Origin: Bacteroidia bacterium
GTDB lineage: Bacteria > Bacteroidota > Bacteroidia > Bacteroidales > F082
DNA length: 64,000 nucleotides
Assembly (NCBI GenBank): GCA_021287165.1
Contig: JAJTAY010000022.1
Span: forward strand, 1 to 64,000
Direction of reading: 5' to 3'
Below are positions 54,701-63,708 of the stretch, piece by piece; position 1 is the stretch's first letter; each line of letters begins with the position of its first letter. Both the position numbers and the translations under genes were made by a program. Under the pieces are notes generated by a model. That model was not told where the DNA came from, ran no database searches, and worked only from the letters and a program-made list of their open reading frames with translations.

Positions 54701-54729
54701 TTGTTAGGTTTGTGATTCAGTTACATTTG
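54701..54729 (+). promoter_or_regulatory. Promoter of the YyaL-type gene (TTG-N18-TACATTTG)
   Basis: TTG at 54701-54703 (or TTTG at 54697-54700, spacing 21) and TACATTTG at 54722-54729, 38 bases upstream of the ATG. The rest of the gap to polA holds nothing I recognise. Confidence 0.65.
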
Positions 54730-54767
54730 CCAAAGCGGCTTTGCCCACAACTTTCAAATTCAACGCA

Positions 54768-56759
54768 ATGACCCATAAAAAACATAACCCAAACCGGCTC
54801 ATCCGGGAAACCAGCCCTTACCTGCTTCAACATGCCTATAACCCTGTGGACTGGCATCCATGGAATGAGCACACGTTAAAACTTGCCATTGAGAACGACA
54901 AGTTGATATTGGTCAGCATCGGCTATTCGGCCTGCCACTGGTGCCATGTGATGGAGCATGAATCGTTTGAAGATGAGGAGGTAGCTCGGCTGATGAACGA
55001 GCATTTTATTTGCATCAAGGTTGATCGTGAAGAGCGTCCTGATGTGGATCATATTTTTATGGAGGCCGTGCAGCTGATCACAGGGCAGGGGGGCTGGCCG
55101 CTCAATTGTTTTGCTTTGCCCGACGGCCGACCCATCTGGGGTGGTACTTATTTCAGGAAGCCTCAATGGCTGCAGGTGTTGCAACATTTTGCTGAAATGT
55201 GGGAGCGGCGCGACCCTGCACTGCAACATCAGGCCGAAAACGTTCAAAACGGATTGATTGACAGGCTGTCGATCAAGATTGACACTCAGCCTTATGATGC
55301 CGGTCAGATTTTTCAACAAATGGCCCGCATCATGCTCAGGCAAGGCGATGGCCGGCTGGGCGGGCGCAGTGGCACTCCAAAATACCCCATGCCCGACCTG
55401 CTTCTTTTTCAATGGTTATTAGCCCAAAGGCTGCCTGACGAAGGGCTTCGCAATCATGTGCTGCTCACCCTCGACCGAATGGCTCGTGGTGGCATCTTCG
55501 ACCAACTCGAGGGCGGGTTTGCCCGCTATTCAGTCGATGAGCGCTGGCATGTTCCGCATTTCGAAAAAATGCTTTACGACAATGCCCAGCTCATCGGATT
55601 GTATGCAGAAGTGTCAATGGGAACAGACCAGCGTGATTATGAGGCAATAGTGAGGCAAACCATCCATTGGTGCCTGAGCGATCTGTACAAGCCCGGCGAA
55701 ATGTTCTGCTCGGCCCTGGATGCCGACAGCGAAGGGGAAGAAGGGCGATATTACGTTTGGACGCAAAAGGACTTCGAGGCGCTTCCGGCCGAACTGGTTT
55801 CGCTGCTTGCCGAATGGTATGGCATTGGCGGTCAGGCGGTTTGGGAGCACGATAAAAATGTGCTTGTTCGTCCTCATAATATCAAAGCATTTTGCCAGAA
55901 ACATCAGCTCGATGAAGTACGTTGGCAATCATTGCTTAATAAGGGGAACCAAACTCTGCTCGATATAAGACGAAAGCGCATTCGTCCGGGCCTCGACGAC
56001 AAGCAGCTCCTTTCGTGGAATGCGCTGATGGTTAAAGGATTGTGCAGTGCTTTCAGGGCTTTTGGCCATACAGAATGGCTTGAGATTGCAAAGGATGTGG
56101 TTTCATTTATCCAAAAAAAAATGAAAATGCCCGACGGAGGCCTGCTTCGGTCATACAAAAACGGCGAAGCCCGCATTCCGGCTTTTCTGGACGACTATGC
56201 TTTTTACATTCAAGCACTTACTTCCCTTTATCAATGCACTTTCGAGGAAGAATACCTTTTTGAGGCACGCAGGCTGACCGATTACACAATAAATCACTTC
56301 TTTATCGCAGATGGGGATTTTTTCAGCTATACCAGCCATGCAAGCAACGACCTTGTTGTTAAACCCCGCGAGTTTTACGACAATGTGATTCCTTCGTCGA
56401 ATGCGGCCATGTGCCTTGCAATGACCGTTTTAGGCATCTACTTTGAGGATGATTATCTTTTAAACCTTGCCGGACGAATGATCCGCAATCAGGCTTCGCT
56501 CATGGCGCAATACCCTGCCGGTTTCAGCCATTGGGGCCAGGCCATGTGGTTGCACGAACACCAGGAAATTACGGTTTTCAGGGGCGCTGGTGCTGTGGAA
56601 TACGCTCGGGGCAAGCTGAGGCAAGTGCCTCAGCTGCATTTGCTTGCAGCATCCGACGGCGATACGGCTATTCCCACCCTTGCTTCAAAGCCTTTTCAAG
56701 AAGGCTTGTGGAGGTGGAAATGCGACAATAATGGTTGCGGCCTTCCGGAACGCATCTAA
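54768..56759 (+). CDS. Thioredoxin-domain YyaL/SPATA20-family protein (DUF255)
   Basis: The 663-residue protein starts with a thioredoxin-like domain (residues about 5-170; [15 protein letters not shown] with the C-x2-C pair; [16 protein letters not shown]), followed by an (alpha/alpha)-barrel of the glycoside-hydrolase/epimerase type ([41 protein letters not shown]-like [10 protein letters not shown]). The family is found from bacteria to humans, and its substrate is unknown. ATG 54768 ([11 protein letters not shown]) is chosen because family members start here; nine codons upstream lie in the leader. Confidence 0.92.
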   Translation: MTHKKHNPNRLIRETSPYLLQHAYNPVDWHPWNEHTLKLAIENDKLILVSIGYSACHWCHVMEHESFEDEEVARLMNEHFICIKVDREERPDVDHIFMEAVQLITGQGGWPLNCFALPDGRPIWGGTYFRKPQWLQVLQHFAEMWERRDPALQHQAENVQNGLIDRLSIKIDTQPYDAGQIFQQMARIMLRQGDGRLGGRSGTPKYPMPDLLLFQWLLAQRLPDEGLRNHVLLTLDRMARGGIFDQLEGGFARYSVDERWHVPHFEKMLYDNAQLIGLYAEVSMGTDQRDYEAIVRQTIHWCLSDLYKPGEMFCSALDADSEGEEGRYYVWTQKDFEALPAELVSLLAEWYGIGGQAVWEHDKNVLVRPHNIKAFCQKHQLDEVRWQSLLNKGNQTLLDIRRKRIRPGLDDKQLLSWNALMVKGLCSAFRAFGHTEWLEIAKDVVSFIQKKMKMPDGGLLRSYKNGEARIPAFLDDYAFYIQALTSLYQCTFEEEYLFEARRLTDYTINHFFIADGDFFSYTSHASNDLVVKPREFYDNVIPSSNAAMCLAMTVLGIYFEDDYLLNLAGRMIRNQASLMAQYPAGFSHWGQAMWLHEHQEITVFRGAGAVEYARGKLRQVPQLHLLAASDGDTAIPTLASKPFQEGLWRWKCDNNGCGLPERI

Positions 56760-56839
56760 TATTAAGAAATTTTGTGATTTATGGGTTCAATAGTCGCTAT
56801 TGCAATTGGTAATCAAACGACCAATGAACAAGTAAGCGA

Positions 56840-58108
56840 TTAGTCCTCAAGTTCCAGCCTAACCTCTTCGATTCTGTTGCCAGTGGCTTTAAGGATCGTA
56901 ATTTTAAAAGGATCGATAAAAATTTCTTCGCCCAGCGCGGGTATGCTTTCATATTTGCTGATAATGAAACCTGCCAGGGTTTCATAGTCTTCCGATTCGG
57001 GTATGCCGAGCTTGTAAGTCTCGTTGAGATAGTCGATTTCGAGTCGGGCAGAGAAAATCCAGGTGTTGGGCTGCGGATGCTCTTCTATGGTGACCTCCTC
57101 GTCGTATTCATCGTCTATTTCGCCAAAGATCTCCTCTATGATGTCTTCCATGGAAACGATGCCCGCCGTTCCGCCAAACTCGTCCACTACTACGGCAATA
57201 CCCTGCCGGTTTTGGATGAATCGGCTCAGGAGTCGGCTGGCAGGATAAGTTTCCGGCACAACCTCTATGCTGCGCAGCACCTGCCGAATGCTCTCAGGCC
57301 TGGTAAACATGTCGTAGGAGTGCACATATCCGGTGATATTGTCCACACTGTCCTCGTAGACCAATATTTTGGAATGCTTGGTTTCGGTAAACTTTTCCAA
57401 CAATTCGTCAACGGTGCTGTCGCCGGCTATGGCCTCAATTTCGGGCCGGGGCACCATGCAGTCGCGCACTCTTATGTGTCTGAATTCCATAGCGTTCTGC
57501 AAAATCTGCAGATCGGGATCAAGTTCTTCAGTGCGTTTATCGTCGTCGGAAGTGTAGTCTTTCAGATAGTTGTCAAGGTCAACAGTGCTGAACTTGTAAG
57601 TATCGTGCTCAAACTTCAGACCGGTTACAGCTTTAAGGATCAGTTCGGAAAGACCTGTATAGATCCAGATCAGTGGATAAAGCAAATGATAAATCAGCCA
57701 AATTGGAATGGAGAAAAAACCCAGCGTTGCGTTTGGATTGATTCTGAACAGGATTTTTGGCAAAAACTCGGCAAAAATGAGGATGAGCAGGGTGGCGGCC
57801 AAGGTTTGGGTGAGTATGAGATTGATGTTGTTCCCCATTAGTTCAGGAAACATCCTGAGCAGCAGCGGTTCGAGCAGGTTGGCCATGGCCATGCCGTAAA
57901 TCACCAATGCAATATTGTTGCCCAGCAGCATGGCACCAATAAATCGGGAAGGGTTACGGTAAAAAGCATTAAGGATATTTGCGGGCAGCAGGTTACGCTT
58001 AAGGTCAATTTCGAGGCGCAATCTGTTGGCGCTCACAAAGGCTATTTCAATGCCTGAGAAAAATGCCGAAAACAGTAGTGTTATCAGTATAATCTGAATA
58101 TCAGTCAT
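56840..58108 (-). CDS. CNNM/CorC-family membrane protein (DUF21, CBS pair, CorC_HlyC)
   Basis: The order is an N-terminal DUF21 membrane domain with three or four hydrophobic segments (FSAFFSGIEIAFVSANRL at the start), two CBS domains (about 205-320; RHIRVRDCMVPRPEIEAI; GIAVVVDEFGGTAGIVSMEDIIEEIFGEI) and a C-terminal CorC_HlyC domain. Such proteins are linked to magnesium or other cation efflux, and the Bacteroidota paralogue GldE to gliding. It ends the coaX-to-lptC transcript, 47 bases after lptC. Whether it is a GldE equivalent cannot be told, since gldD is not adjacent. Confidence 0.9.
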   Translation of the reverse strand: MTDIQIILITLLFSAFFSGIEIAFVSANRLRLEIDLKRNLLPANILNAFYRNPSRFIGAMLLGNNIALVIYGMAMANLLEPLLLRMFPELMGNNINLILTQTLAATLLILIFAEFLPKILFRINPNATLGFFSIPIWLIYHLLYPLIWIYTGLSELILKAVTGLKFEHDTYKFSTVDLDNYLKDYTSDDDKRTEELDPDLQILQNAMEFRHIRVRDCMVPRPEIEAIAGDSTVDELLEKFTETKHSKILVYEDSVDNITGYVHSYDMFTRPESIRQVLRSIEVVPETYPASRLLSRFIQNRQGIAVVVDEFGGTAGIVSMEDIIEEIFGEIDDEYDEEVTIEEHPQPNTWIFSARLEIDYLNETYKLGIPESEDYETLAGFIISKYESIPALGEEIFIDPFKITILKATGNRIEEVRLELED

Positions 58109-58155
58109 ATAGCTCTGTGGGCTGTTGGCGCAAAGATAACATATAATAAGGATGA

Positions 58156-58722
58156 TCAGCGGGTGTCGTCGTCATCTTCCATCTCAAGCGTTCCTCGGAT
58201 ATTGTAGAGTGTGCGTTGTGAGAGGTCGTCGGCTGCGGCGAGGCTGTCGCCAGAAAGGTTTTTGTCGGGCCCTGTTATTCTTACCGGAGCGCCGGTGCGT
58301 ATGGTTTTGTCGCGCTGATTCCAGATCAGCTGAGCGGTTTGCATAAGCTCACCGGTCTGGAAGTTTTCCACTTCCACATCTCCGCGTGCCAGCATCCACT
58401 GCTCTTTCTCCAGATTAAGCCCATAGTTGGCTTTTATACGCGACGATTGCAAGCCGGTAGAGTCATAAAAAAACGCTTCGAAACCTTCGGGAAATTCAAC
58501 TTTTTGATCTTCCCCTGCAAAACGCAGCATGAGCGGGGCGACAAGCCGCATATAAATCTTACCTGAGTCGCTCCGCACATACTCGATATTGGTGGCCCGC
58601 ACAGCCGAAAGGGTATCTTCGGCGGTTACTTCGTGAATCACCGTAAGTGAGTTTTCACAGGAAACCCACATCATTCCGGCCATTACCGCCATGATGTGGG
58701 TTAAAAGACTTCTTAGGTCCAA
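58156..58722 (-). CDS. lptC: LPS export protein LptC, lipoprotein form
   Basis: The periplasmic LptC domain (188 residues) has the beta-jelly-roll pattern (IYMRLVAPLMLRFA; QSSRIKANYGLNLEKEQWMLARGDVEV; ELMQTAQLIWNQRDKTIRT). It would pass lipopolysaccharide from the inner-membrane ABC transporter toward LptA/D. In place of a membrane anchor it has a leader ending in WVSC, a lipobox, so it is probably lipid-anchored. The best start is TTG 58722; an ATG ten codons in would leave a very short leader. It lies between the TPR gene and the CNNM gene. Confidence 0.85.
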   Translation of the reverse strand: MDLRSLLTHIMAVMAGMMWVSCENSLTVIHEVTAEDTLSAVRATNIEYVRSDSGKIYMRLVAPLMLRFAGEDQKVEFPEGFEAFFYDSTGLQSSRIKANYGLNLEKEQWMLARGDVEVENFQTGELMQTAQLIWNQRDKTIRTGAPVRITGPDKNLSGDSLAAADDLSQRTLYNIRGTLEMEDDDDTR

Positions 58723-58740
58723 GGGATTTCTGTGCTTTTG

Positions 58741-60147
58741 TTATTTGGAAGCCCTGATAGTGGTTTCTTCCTTATACCAGCAGTCGATGGTGTAGGTTTG
58801 GCCTTCTTCGTAACCGTGGAAGAAAATCACGTTTACCGAAGGAAAATGAACACTGTAGGTAGCAATCCTGCGGTTTGCCACATCGGCCTGCGAGGGATCA
58901 ACGCGCTTGGCCTGATTGTATTTGTCAATGGCAGCCCAGTAGCCTACCCTGCTGGTGAAATCGTTGTCGCCGCAGTCTTTGGCTGTCAAGGCATAGCAAT
59001 CACCGATAGTAATATAGGGAGCCCCATCGCTCGGATTGATCTGCAATGCACTGAGGGCGGCCTGACGTGAGCGGGGGAAATTGCGAACAGCCTTATAGGT
59101 TTCGGCAAGTAGCTTGAATGCGCTGTGTGCTCTTTCCTGATCGGCCGAACGGGTGGCTTCTTCCAGGTAAGGTATGGCCTGGTTGAACTTTTCGTCGCGC
59201 AACATCAAACGTCCAATATTAAATGCTGATTCGGGGCTTGGCTGCAGCCTGTGCAAACGAACGCTTGCATCGAGGTAAAGCTGGTCGCTCTGGCATCCGC
59301 GCCTGTCGAGCAGGCTGGTAACCTTTTTCAGGAGGTCCACGTCGTTAGGTGCTTTTTTAAGCTTGTTGCCATAAACCCTTACTAAATCGGTGCAGCTGGC
59401 AAATGGCTCGAAAGAGGCTTCGATATTGTTTTTAAAGTTTCTGTAGTTCTCGGCCCACTTTTCGTCGTTGTTGGCCACGGCCCTGCTGATATTGTGGTCG
59501 AGAATTTCCGAAACCTGATCGTAAGTATCGACAATGAAAGCGGTGTCAACCTTGGCTTTGCGTGCCATTTTCACAACGGCCCGGAAATAGTAGATCAGCA
59601 CAGTTCCGTCGGACTCATCCCGATCTATTTCAATCGATTGTTTCAGGATGTTGTATGCCTCTTCGTAGCGCTCCTGATCGTAGGTAAACAAATCGATGCC
59701 CTTTCTTCCGAGTACAGCTCCTTTTTGTGGTTTGCCAGTGCGAAAGTGATTTGGGAAGTACTTCACGCGCTGGTCGTAAACCATTAGCAAAGTGTCGATT
59801 AGCTTGCCGCGCTCTGCATCGTTTTTAGCATTTTCGATGCGGTATTGCATGATCCTGACGCCGTCAACATAGGTGTTTTCGCTGGCCAGAGGGCAATTGT
59901 TGAAAACCCAGCGCCATGGACCTATAATGTCCTTGATCACCGGCGATTCAAAATTGCTTGCTCTCCACTGACGGTAAAACTCCCTGTAGAGCGAGATGTT
60001 CACCACGCAGTTTACGCTGTCTTTTCCATACTTGGGCATATTGTCCTGAGGCTCAAAACTGAATCTGTCGTTGGCAGCCTGAACGTTGATCGCTGCCAGC
60101 AGAGCCACAGCCGCAACCAGAGCCTTAAGGTAAGTGTAGGGTTTCAT
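58741..60147 (-). CDS. Periplasmic tetratricopeptide-repeat protein, unknown role
   Basis: A 468-residue protein with a signal peptide (ALVAAVALLAAINVQA) and helix-turn-helix repeats: a central part (RYEEAYNILKQSIEIDRDE) and clear TPR units near 300-420 (NIGRLMLRDEKFNQAIPYLEEA; HSAFKLLAETYKAVRNFPRS; DKYNQAKRVDPSQADVA). Six cysteines in the exported protein could form disulfides. It sits between the barrel protein and lptC, so it may scaffold envelope assembly (inference). The exact function is unknown. Confidence 0.83.
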   Translation of the reverse strand: MKPYTYLKALVAAVALLAAINVQAANDRFSFEPQDNMPKYGKDSVNCVVNISLYREFYRQWRASNFESPVIKDIIGPWRWVFNNCPLASENTYVDGVRIMQYRIENAKNDAERGKLIDTLLMVYDQRVKYFPNHFRTGKPQKGAVLGRKGIDLFTYDQERYEEAYNILKQSIEIDRDESDGTVLIYYFRAVVKMARKAKVDTAFIVDTYDQVSEILDHNISRAVANNDEKWAENYRNFKNNIEASFEPFASCTDLVRVYGNKLKKAPNDVDLLKKVTSLLDRRGCQSDQLYLDASVRLHRLQPSPESAFNIGRLMLRDEKFNQAIPYLEEATRSADQERAHSAFKLLAETYKAVRNFPRSRQAALSALQINPSDGAPYITIGDCYALTAKDCGDNDFTSRVGYWAAIDKYNQAKRVDPSQADVANRRIATYSVHFPSVNVIFFHGYEEGQTYTIDCWYKEETTIRASK

Positions 60148-60173
60148 GGTATTGTGTGTTGAAACATTGAAGT

Positions 60174-61448
60174 CTAATCGTATTTACGTTTTATAAACCA
60201 GCGCTCGTAGATCGAAACACCTGCCCTGAAGTTGATGAAGCTTTCGCGGACAAGGTTGCTTTTCGTTGTGCCCCTGCTGCCTGCTTCAAGGCTTAGGTCA
60301 ACAGTGGTGAACGTACGAGGCAACGGCAAACTAACTCCAAAACTGATGCCAAACTCATTCACTGGCTGTCCGTTGATGCTCAGGTAGGTTTGCTGGTAGC
60401 GTGCGCCAGCCCTGTAAAACACTTTACGCCAGTAATTTGAGATGGCAGTATGTGTCGGGAGATACTGGAAACCGGCGGCCACATTCCAGCTGTTGATGAG
60501 CGAATCGGCATACAGAGGCGATTTGTAGTTTTCCCAGTTCTGCCAGTTAAAATCTACCCCGCCAAGCCATCGGTCTTTTTTCTCGAGCACAAAGCCGCCG
60601 CCGACCGATTGTGGCAAACTAAGCGTGGAGCGCTGTTCAGGGCGGTAAAAAATAGTGTCGATAACGTATTCAATCTCTCCAAACAGCCCCCCAAATTGCG
60701 ATTGCACCAGAAATTCGCGCTTCACCGGAAGATCGTGTCCAAATCCGTAAGTAGCTCCAAGCTGAAGGCTGGTTTCCTTACCAAGGTCGAATTTATATAG
60801 CAAACCGGCATCGAAGCTGAAAGCGCTTGCCGTTACGCGGCTATCCACCTTGGTGGTGGCCATATTGGTTGAATCGGGGAAGTAGAGATAGCTCAGGGTA
60901 TTGTTTCGGCCAAAAAGGTAGTTTACGTTAAAACCCACTGAGGCATTTTTGCCCAGTTTGATGGCATTGCCCAGAAAAAGCCTGTTGATGCCGCCTTTGC
61001 CTTCGTATATCTTGTTGTAGCGAACGGATTGAGCTGTAGTTCCTGTGGCCGTCAGATTAAAGGCAATGTTGCTGTAGGGCAGCAATCCCAGTCCGGTACG
61101 TAGCCAGGGGGTTACGGGGAATGCAGCCGAAAAGAAGGAAACGTTGGCATAATTGCCCGATTCGTTCTGCAAAGTTGTGCGGTAGCTCACCCCGGTAAAG
61201 CTCACGCCTGTCCCAAACAAAAACGATAACGAATCGGTGGCGGTATAGCTGGCCGGGTTGGCCGGATTTACAAAACGGTTGGTTGACAAGGCGTTGCCTA
61301 TTCCGCCCATGCCTACCTGTCGTGTATGGTTGCTTTTTGGCGCAAGGGTGCCAAGTCCAAAGCGTGAATATGGCGAATCGATACCAGTCTGGGCAAACGA
61401 TGCCACGGCAAAAAAGAGTGCCAAAGGCAGAAAGAATCCTTTTCTCAA
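60174..61448 (-). CDS. Outer-membrane beta-barrel protein, FadL/PorV-like pattern
   Basis: The 424-residue protein has a signal peptide (FFLPLALFFAVASFAQ) and starts its mature part with TGIDSPYSRFGLGTLAP, a pattern common in uncharacterised Bacteroidota outer-membrane proteins. Alternating amphipathic strands and aromatic belts follow to the end (FINFRAGVSIYERWFIKRKYD). The start codon is TTG 61448, one base after the coaX stop; an in-frame stop lies three codons upstream, and the signal peptide begins here, so TTG is firm. Role unknown; the context suggests envelope biogenesis. Confidence 0.82.
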   Translation of the reverse strand: MRKGFFLPLALFFAVASFAQTGIDSPYSRFGLGTLAPKSNHTRQVGMGGIGNALSTNRFVNPANPASYTATDSLSFLFGTGVSFTGVSYRTTLQNESGNYANVSFFSAAFPVTPWLRTGLGLLPYSNIAFNLTATGTTAQSVRYNKIYEGKGGINRLFLGNAIKLGKNASVGFNVNYLFGRNNTLSYLYFPDSTNMATTKVDSRVTASAFSFDAGLLYKFDLGKETSLQLGATYGFGHDLPVKREFLVQSQFGGLFGEIEYVIDTIFYRPEQRSTLSLPQSVGGGFVLEKKDRWLGGVDFNWQNWENYKSPLYADSLINSWNVAAGFQYLPTHTAISNYWRKVFYRAGARYQQTYLSINGQPVNEFGISFGVSLPLPRTFTTVDLSLEAGSRGTTKSNLVRESFINFRAGVSIYERWFIKRKYD

Positions 61449-61449
61449 C

Positions 61450-62181
61450 TTATCCTATCTTATTGAATTCCATGATGGCCTGCAAACCTTCAAGCACGAG
61501 ATTTGAGGCTGCAAAGATGCTATTTTTAAACTTAGAATCAAAGTAAATATTGTCTCCGCCGCCCACCAGCACAAGCAGTTCGGGGAATTTTTCCTCATAC
61601 ATCCTGATTATTCCACCGATCTCGGCCCTTGCACCGTTTACGGCCCCGGATTGAAGCGATTGGAGGGTGGTTTGGCCGATGAGCGGCACCTTTGTGCTTG
61701 CTTCGGCCAGGGGCAAACGGCTGGTGAAAGCATTCATGGCTTTTAAGCGCATGTTGATGCCCGGACTTATCGCTCCGCCCTGATAAATACCCTTGGCAGT
61801 AAGCAAATCGTATGTGATACAGGTGCCCATATCGATGACCAGCACATTGCGGCCTGGAAATCGTGCATATGCGGCTGCTACGGCGGCTATACGGTCGCGT
61901 CCGAGGGTTTCGGGCGTTTGATACTCAATCGAAAAAGGGAGGGGTGTGAGATGACTAAGTTGCTGAAGATTACAGTACTGCTCAATCAGCACCGTCAGAG
62001 CTTGGGGTATTTCGCGTACTGATGATATGATGGCTGCTGAGGGCGGATGCGCTTCCAAAACCATTTGGAGTGCTTCGGGCGACTCCGGATCGAAAAACAC
62101 AAGGTCATCCGGAGCGCCTGTTCCCGAAAACAGGGCTTTCGAAGCGGTATTTCCAAGGTCGATAGCGAGGCGTATGCCCAT
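61450..62181 (-). CDS. coaX: Type III pantothenate kinase
   Basis: First step of coenzyme A synthesis. The 243-residue ASKHA-fold enzyme shows the phosphate-binding loop (LAIDLGNTASKALF), the pantothenate site (ETLGRDRIAAVAAAYA) and DMGTCITYDLL with its catalytic Asp. Type III kinases are not inhibited by CoA and do not resemble CoaA. It leads the operon of five envelope genes and has a -7 box 20 bases upstream. Confidence 0.95.
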   Translation of the reverse strand: MGIRLAIDLGNTASKALFSGTGAPDDLVFFDPESPEALQMVLEAHPPSAAIISSVREIPQALTVLIEQYCNLQQLSHLTPLPFSIEYQTPETLGRDRIAAVAAAYARFPGRNVLVIDMGTCITYDLLTAKGIYQGGAISPGINMRLKAMNAFTSRLPLAEASTKVPLIGQTTLQSLQSGAVNGARAEIGGIIRMYEEKFPELLVLVGGGDNIYFDSKFKNSIFAASNLVLEGLQAIMEFNKIG

Positions 62182-62200
62182 AGTCTTGTTTTCAGGCTTG

Positions 62201-62208
62201 CAAAAGTA
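62201..62208 (-). promoter_or_regulatory. -7 box (TACTTTTG) for the coaX operon
   Basis: Exact TAnnTTTG match ending 19 bases before the coaX ATG on the minus strand. Confidence 0.55.
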
Positions 62209-62269
62209 CTGATTTTGAGCGGTCTCATTTTTTTTTAGACATCATTAATTCATAATTAAAGTTTTGGTT

Positions 62270-62277
62270 TATCTTTG
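62270..62277 (+). promoter_or_regulatory. -7 box (TATCTTTG) for tRNA-Phe
   Basis: Exact TAnnTTTG match 16 bases before the first base of the mature tRNA. Confidence 0.6.
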
Positions 62278-62293
62278 CACTCCCAAACAAGCT

Positions 62294-62366
<73 letters not shown>

Positions 62367-62367
62367 C

Positions 62368-62406
62368 AAAAGCCAAAACGCTCAAAAACAGTGTTTTGGC
62401 TTTTTC
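62368..62406 (+). terminator. Terminator of the tRNA-Phe gene
   Basis: Twelve-base stem (AAAAGCCAAAAC at 62368-62379 with 62393-62404), 13-base loop, then T-run. It directly follows the tRNA. Confidence 0.8.
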
Positions 62407-62505
62407 TTTTTCGTGCGTTTTGCCGTTTTCTGTTTTCACAACCGATTGCAATCGACTATCATGCTCAGCACTGGCCCATCGTAGCAGGCGGCACTCTCAT
62501 TTGCG

Positions 62506-62513
62506 TACCTTTG
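62506..62513 (+). promoter_or_regulatory. -7 box (TACCTTTG) for pfkA
   Basis: Exact TAnnTTTG match 85 bases before the pfkA ATG. It predicts a leader of about 80 bases without a recognised riboswitch. Confidence 0.5.
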
Positions 62514-62598
62514 CACCATCAACAAGTATGTTTTCTTTGATTACTAAGTGATTAGTTATCGAAATAATCAGGATTGAAATCAAAACATTGATCAAAAT

Positions 62599-63708
62599 AT
62601 GAAAAGAGTTTTAATTGTCACGGGTGGTGGTGACTGCCCTGGACTTAATGCGGTAATCCGGGCAATTGTAAAACGCGCCAGTCAGGAAAAAGACTGGGAA
62701 GTGCTCGGAAGCATACAGGCCTTTAATGGTATTTTATGGGAACCAACCGAAGTGAAGGTGCTGACCCCCGAAGTGGTTCGCGGCATTCACTTTCAGGGAG
62801 GTACCATAATTGAAACTACCAACAAGGGCGGCCCATTTGCCTGGCCGGTGCGCAACGAAGACGGAACATGGGGCGCTGTTGACCGCTCCGACGAAATGAT
62901 CCGCAAGATCAAGTATCTTGGCATTGACGCCGTAATCAACATCGGCGGCGACGGCTCTCAGCGCATTTCGCAGGCTTTGTTCGAAAAGGGGCTCCCCGTT
63001 ATTGGTGTGCCAAAGACAATCGACAACGACCTTTCGTCCACCGACTCCACCTTCGGTTTTCAAACGGCTGTAGAGGTAGCCACCGAGGCCGTCGATAAGC
63101 TGGTTACCACTGCGGCCAGCCACAACCGCGTATTTGTAGTGGAAGTAATGGGACGTTATGCAGGCTGGATTGCGCTCAATGCGGCTGTTGCAGGCGGTGC
63201 CGAAGTTTGTCTGATTCCTGAGTTTCCATACGATATCAACATCGTAAAGGAAAAGCTTGAAGCGCGTTTCACCCGTGGTCGCGGATTTGCGGTTGTTGTA
63301 GCTTCGGAAGGTGCACGTCCGAAAAACGGCGAAATGGTATACGAAACGAGCGATGAGGTGGGCTATGAGAACCTGCGTCTGGGTGGTATCGGCCGCCAGC
63401 TCATCCGTCAGCTCAAGGATGCCGGTTTCGAGCCTGATATGCGCGAAACAGTACTGGGTCACCTTCAGCGCGGAGGCATTCCTATTGCCTACGACCGGGT
63501 TTTGTCGGCTCAGTTTGGCGTGAAAGCCTTCGAAATGGCGCTCAAAGGCGAATTTGGCAAAATGGTCTCCTACCGTCATCCCTATTTTATATCGGTACCG
63601 CTCAAAGACGCCATTGCCAAGCCCAACTATGTTACCCTCGACAATGCTTTGGTTAAGACCGCAACCGGTTTAGGCATCTCTTTGGGTATCGACATCAATA
63701 ATCCCTGA
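62599..63708 (+). CDS. pfkA: 6-phosphofructokinase (group III type, probably ATP-dependent)
   Basis: Phosphorylates fructose 6-phosphate in glycolysis. The 369-residue protein shows VTGGGDCPGLNAVIRAIV, the nucleotide-site GGDGS at about residues 116-120, PKTIDND at about 138 and MGRYAGWIAL. Gly after the GGD (position 104 in the E. coli scheme) points to ATP, whereas Lys in PKTIDND (position 124) is the residue of pyrophosphate-type enzymes. This mix defines the 'group III' family, as in actinobacteria. The downstream comB overlaps its stop codon (TGATG). Confidence 0.94.
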   Translation: MKRVLIVTGGGDCPGLNAVIRAIVKRASQEKDWEVLGSIQAFNGILWEPTEVKVLTPEVVRGIHFQGGTIIETTNKGGPFAWPVRNEDGTWGAVDRSDEMIRKIKYLGIDAVINIGGDGSQRISQALFEKGLPVIGVPKTIDNDLSSTDSTFGFQTAVEVATEAVDKLVTTAASHNRVFVVEVMGRYAGWIALNAAVAGGAEVCLIPEFPYDINIVKEKLEARFTRGRGFAVVVASEGARPKNGEMVYETSDEVGYENLRLGGIGRQLIRQLKDAGFEPDMRETVLGHLQRGGIPIAYDRVLSAQFGVKAFEMALKGEFGKMVSYRHPYFISVPLKDAIAKPNYVTLDNALVKTATGLGISLGIDINNP

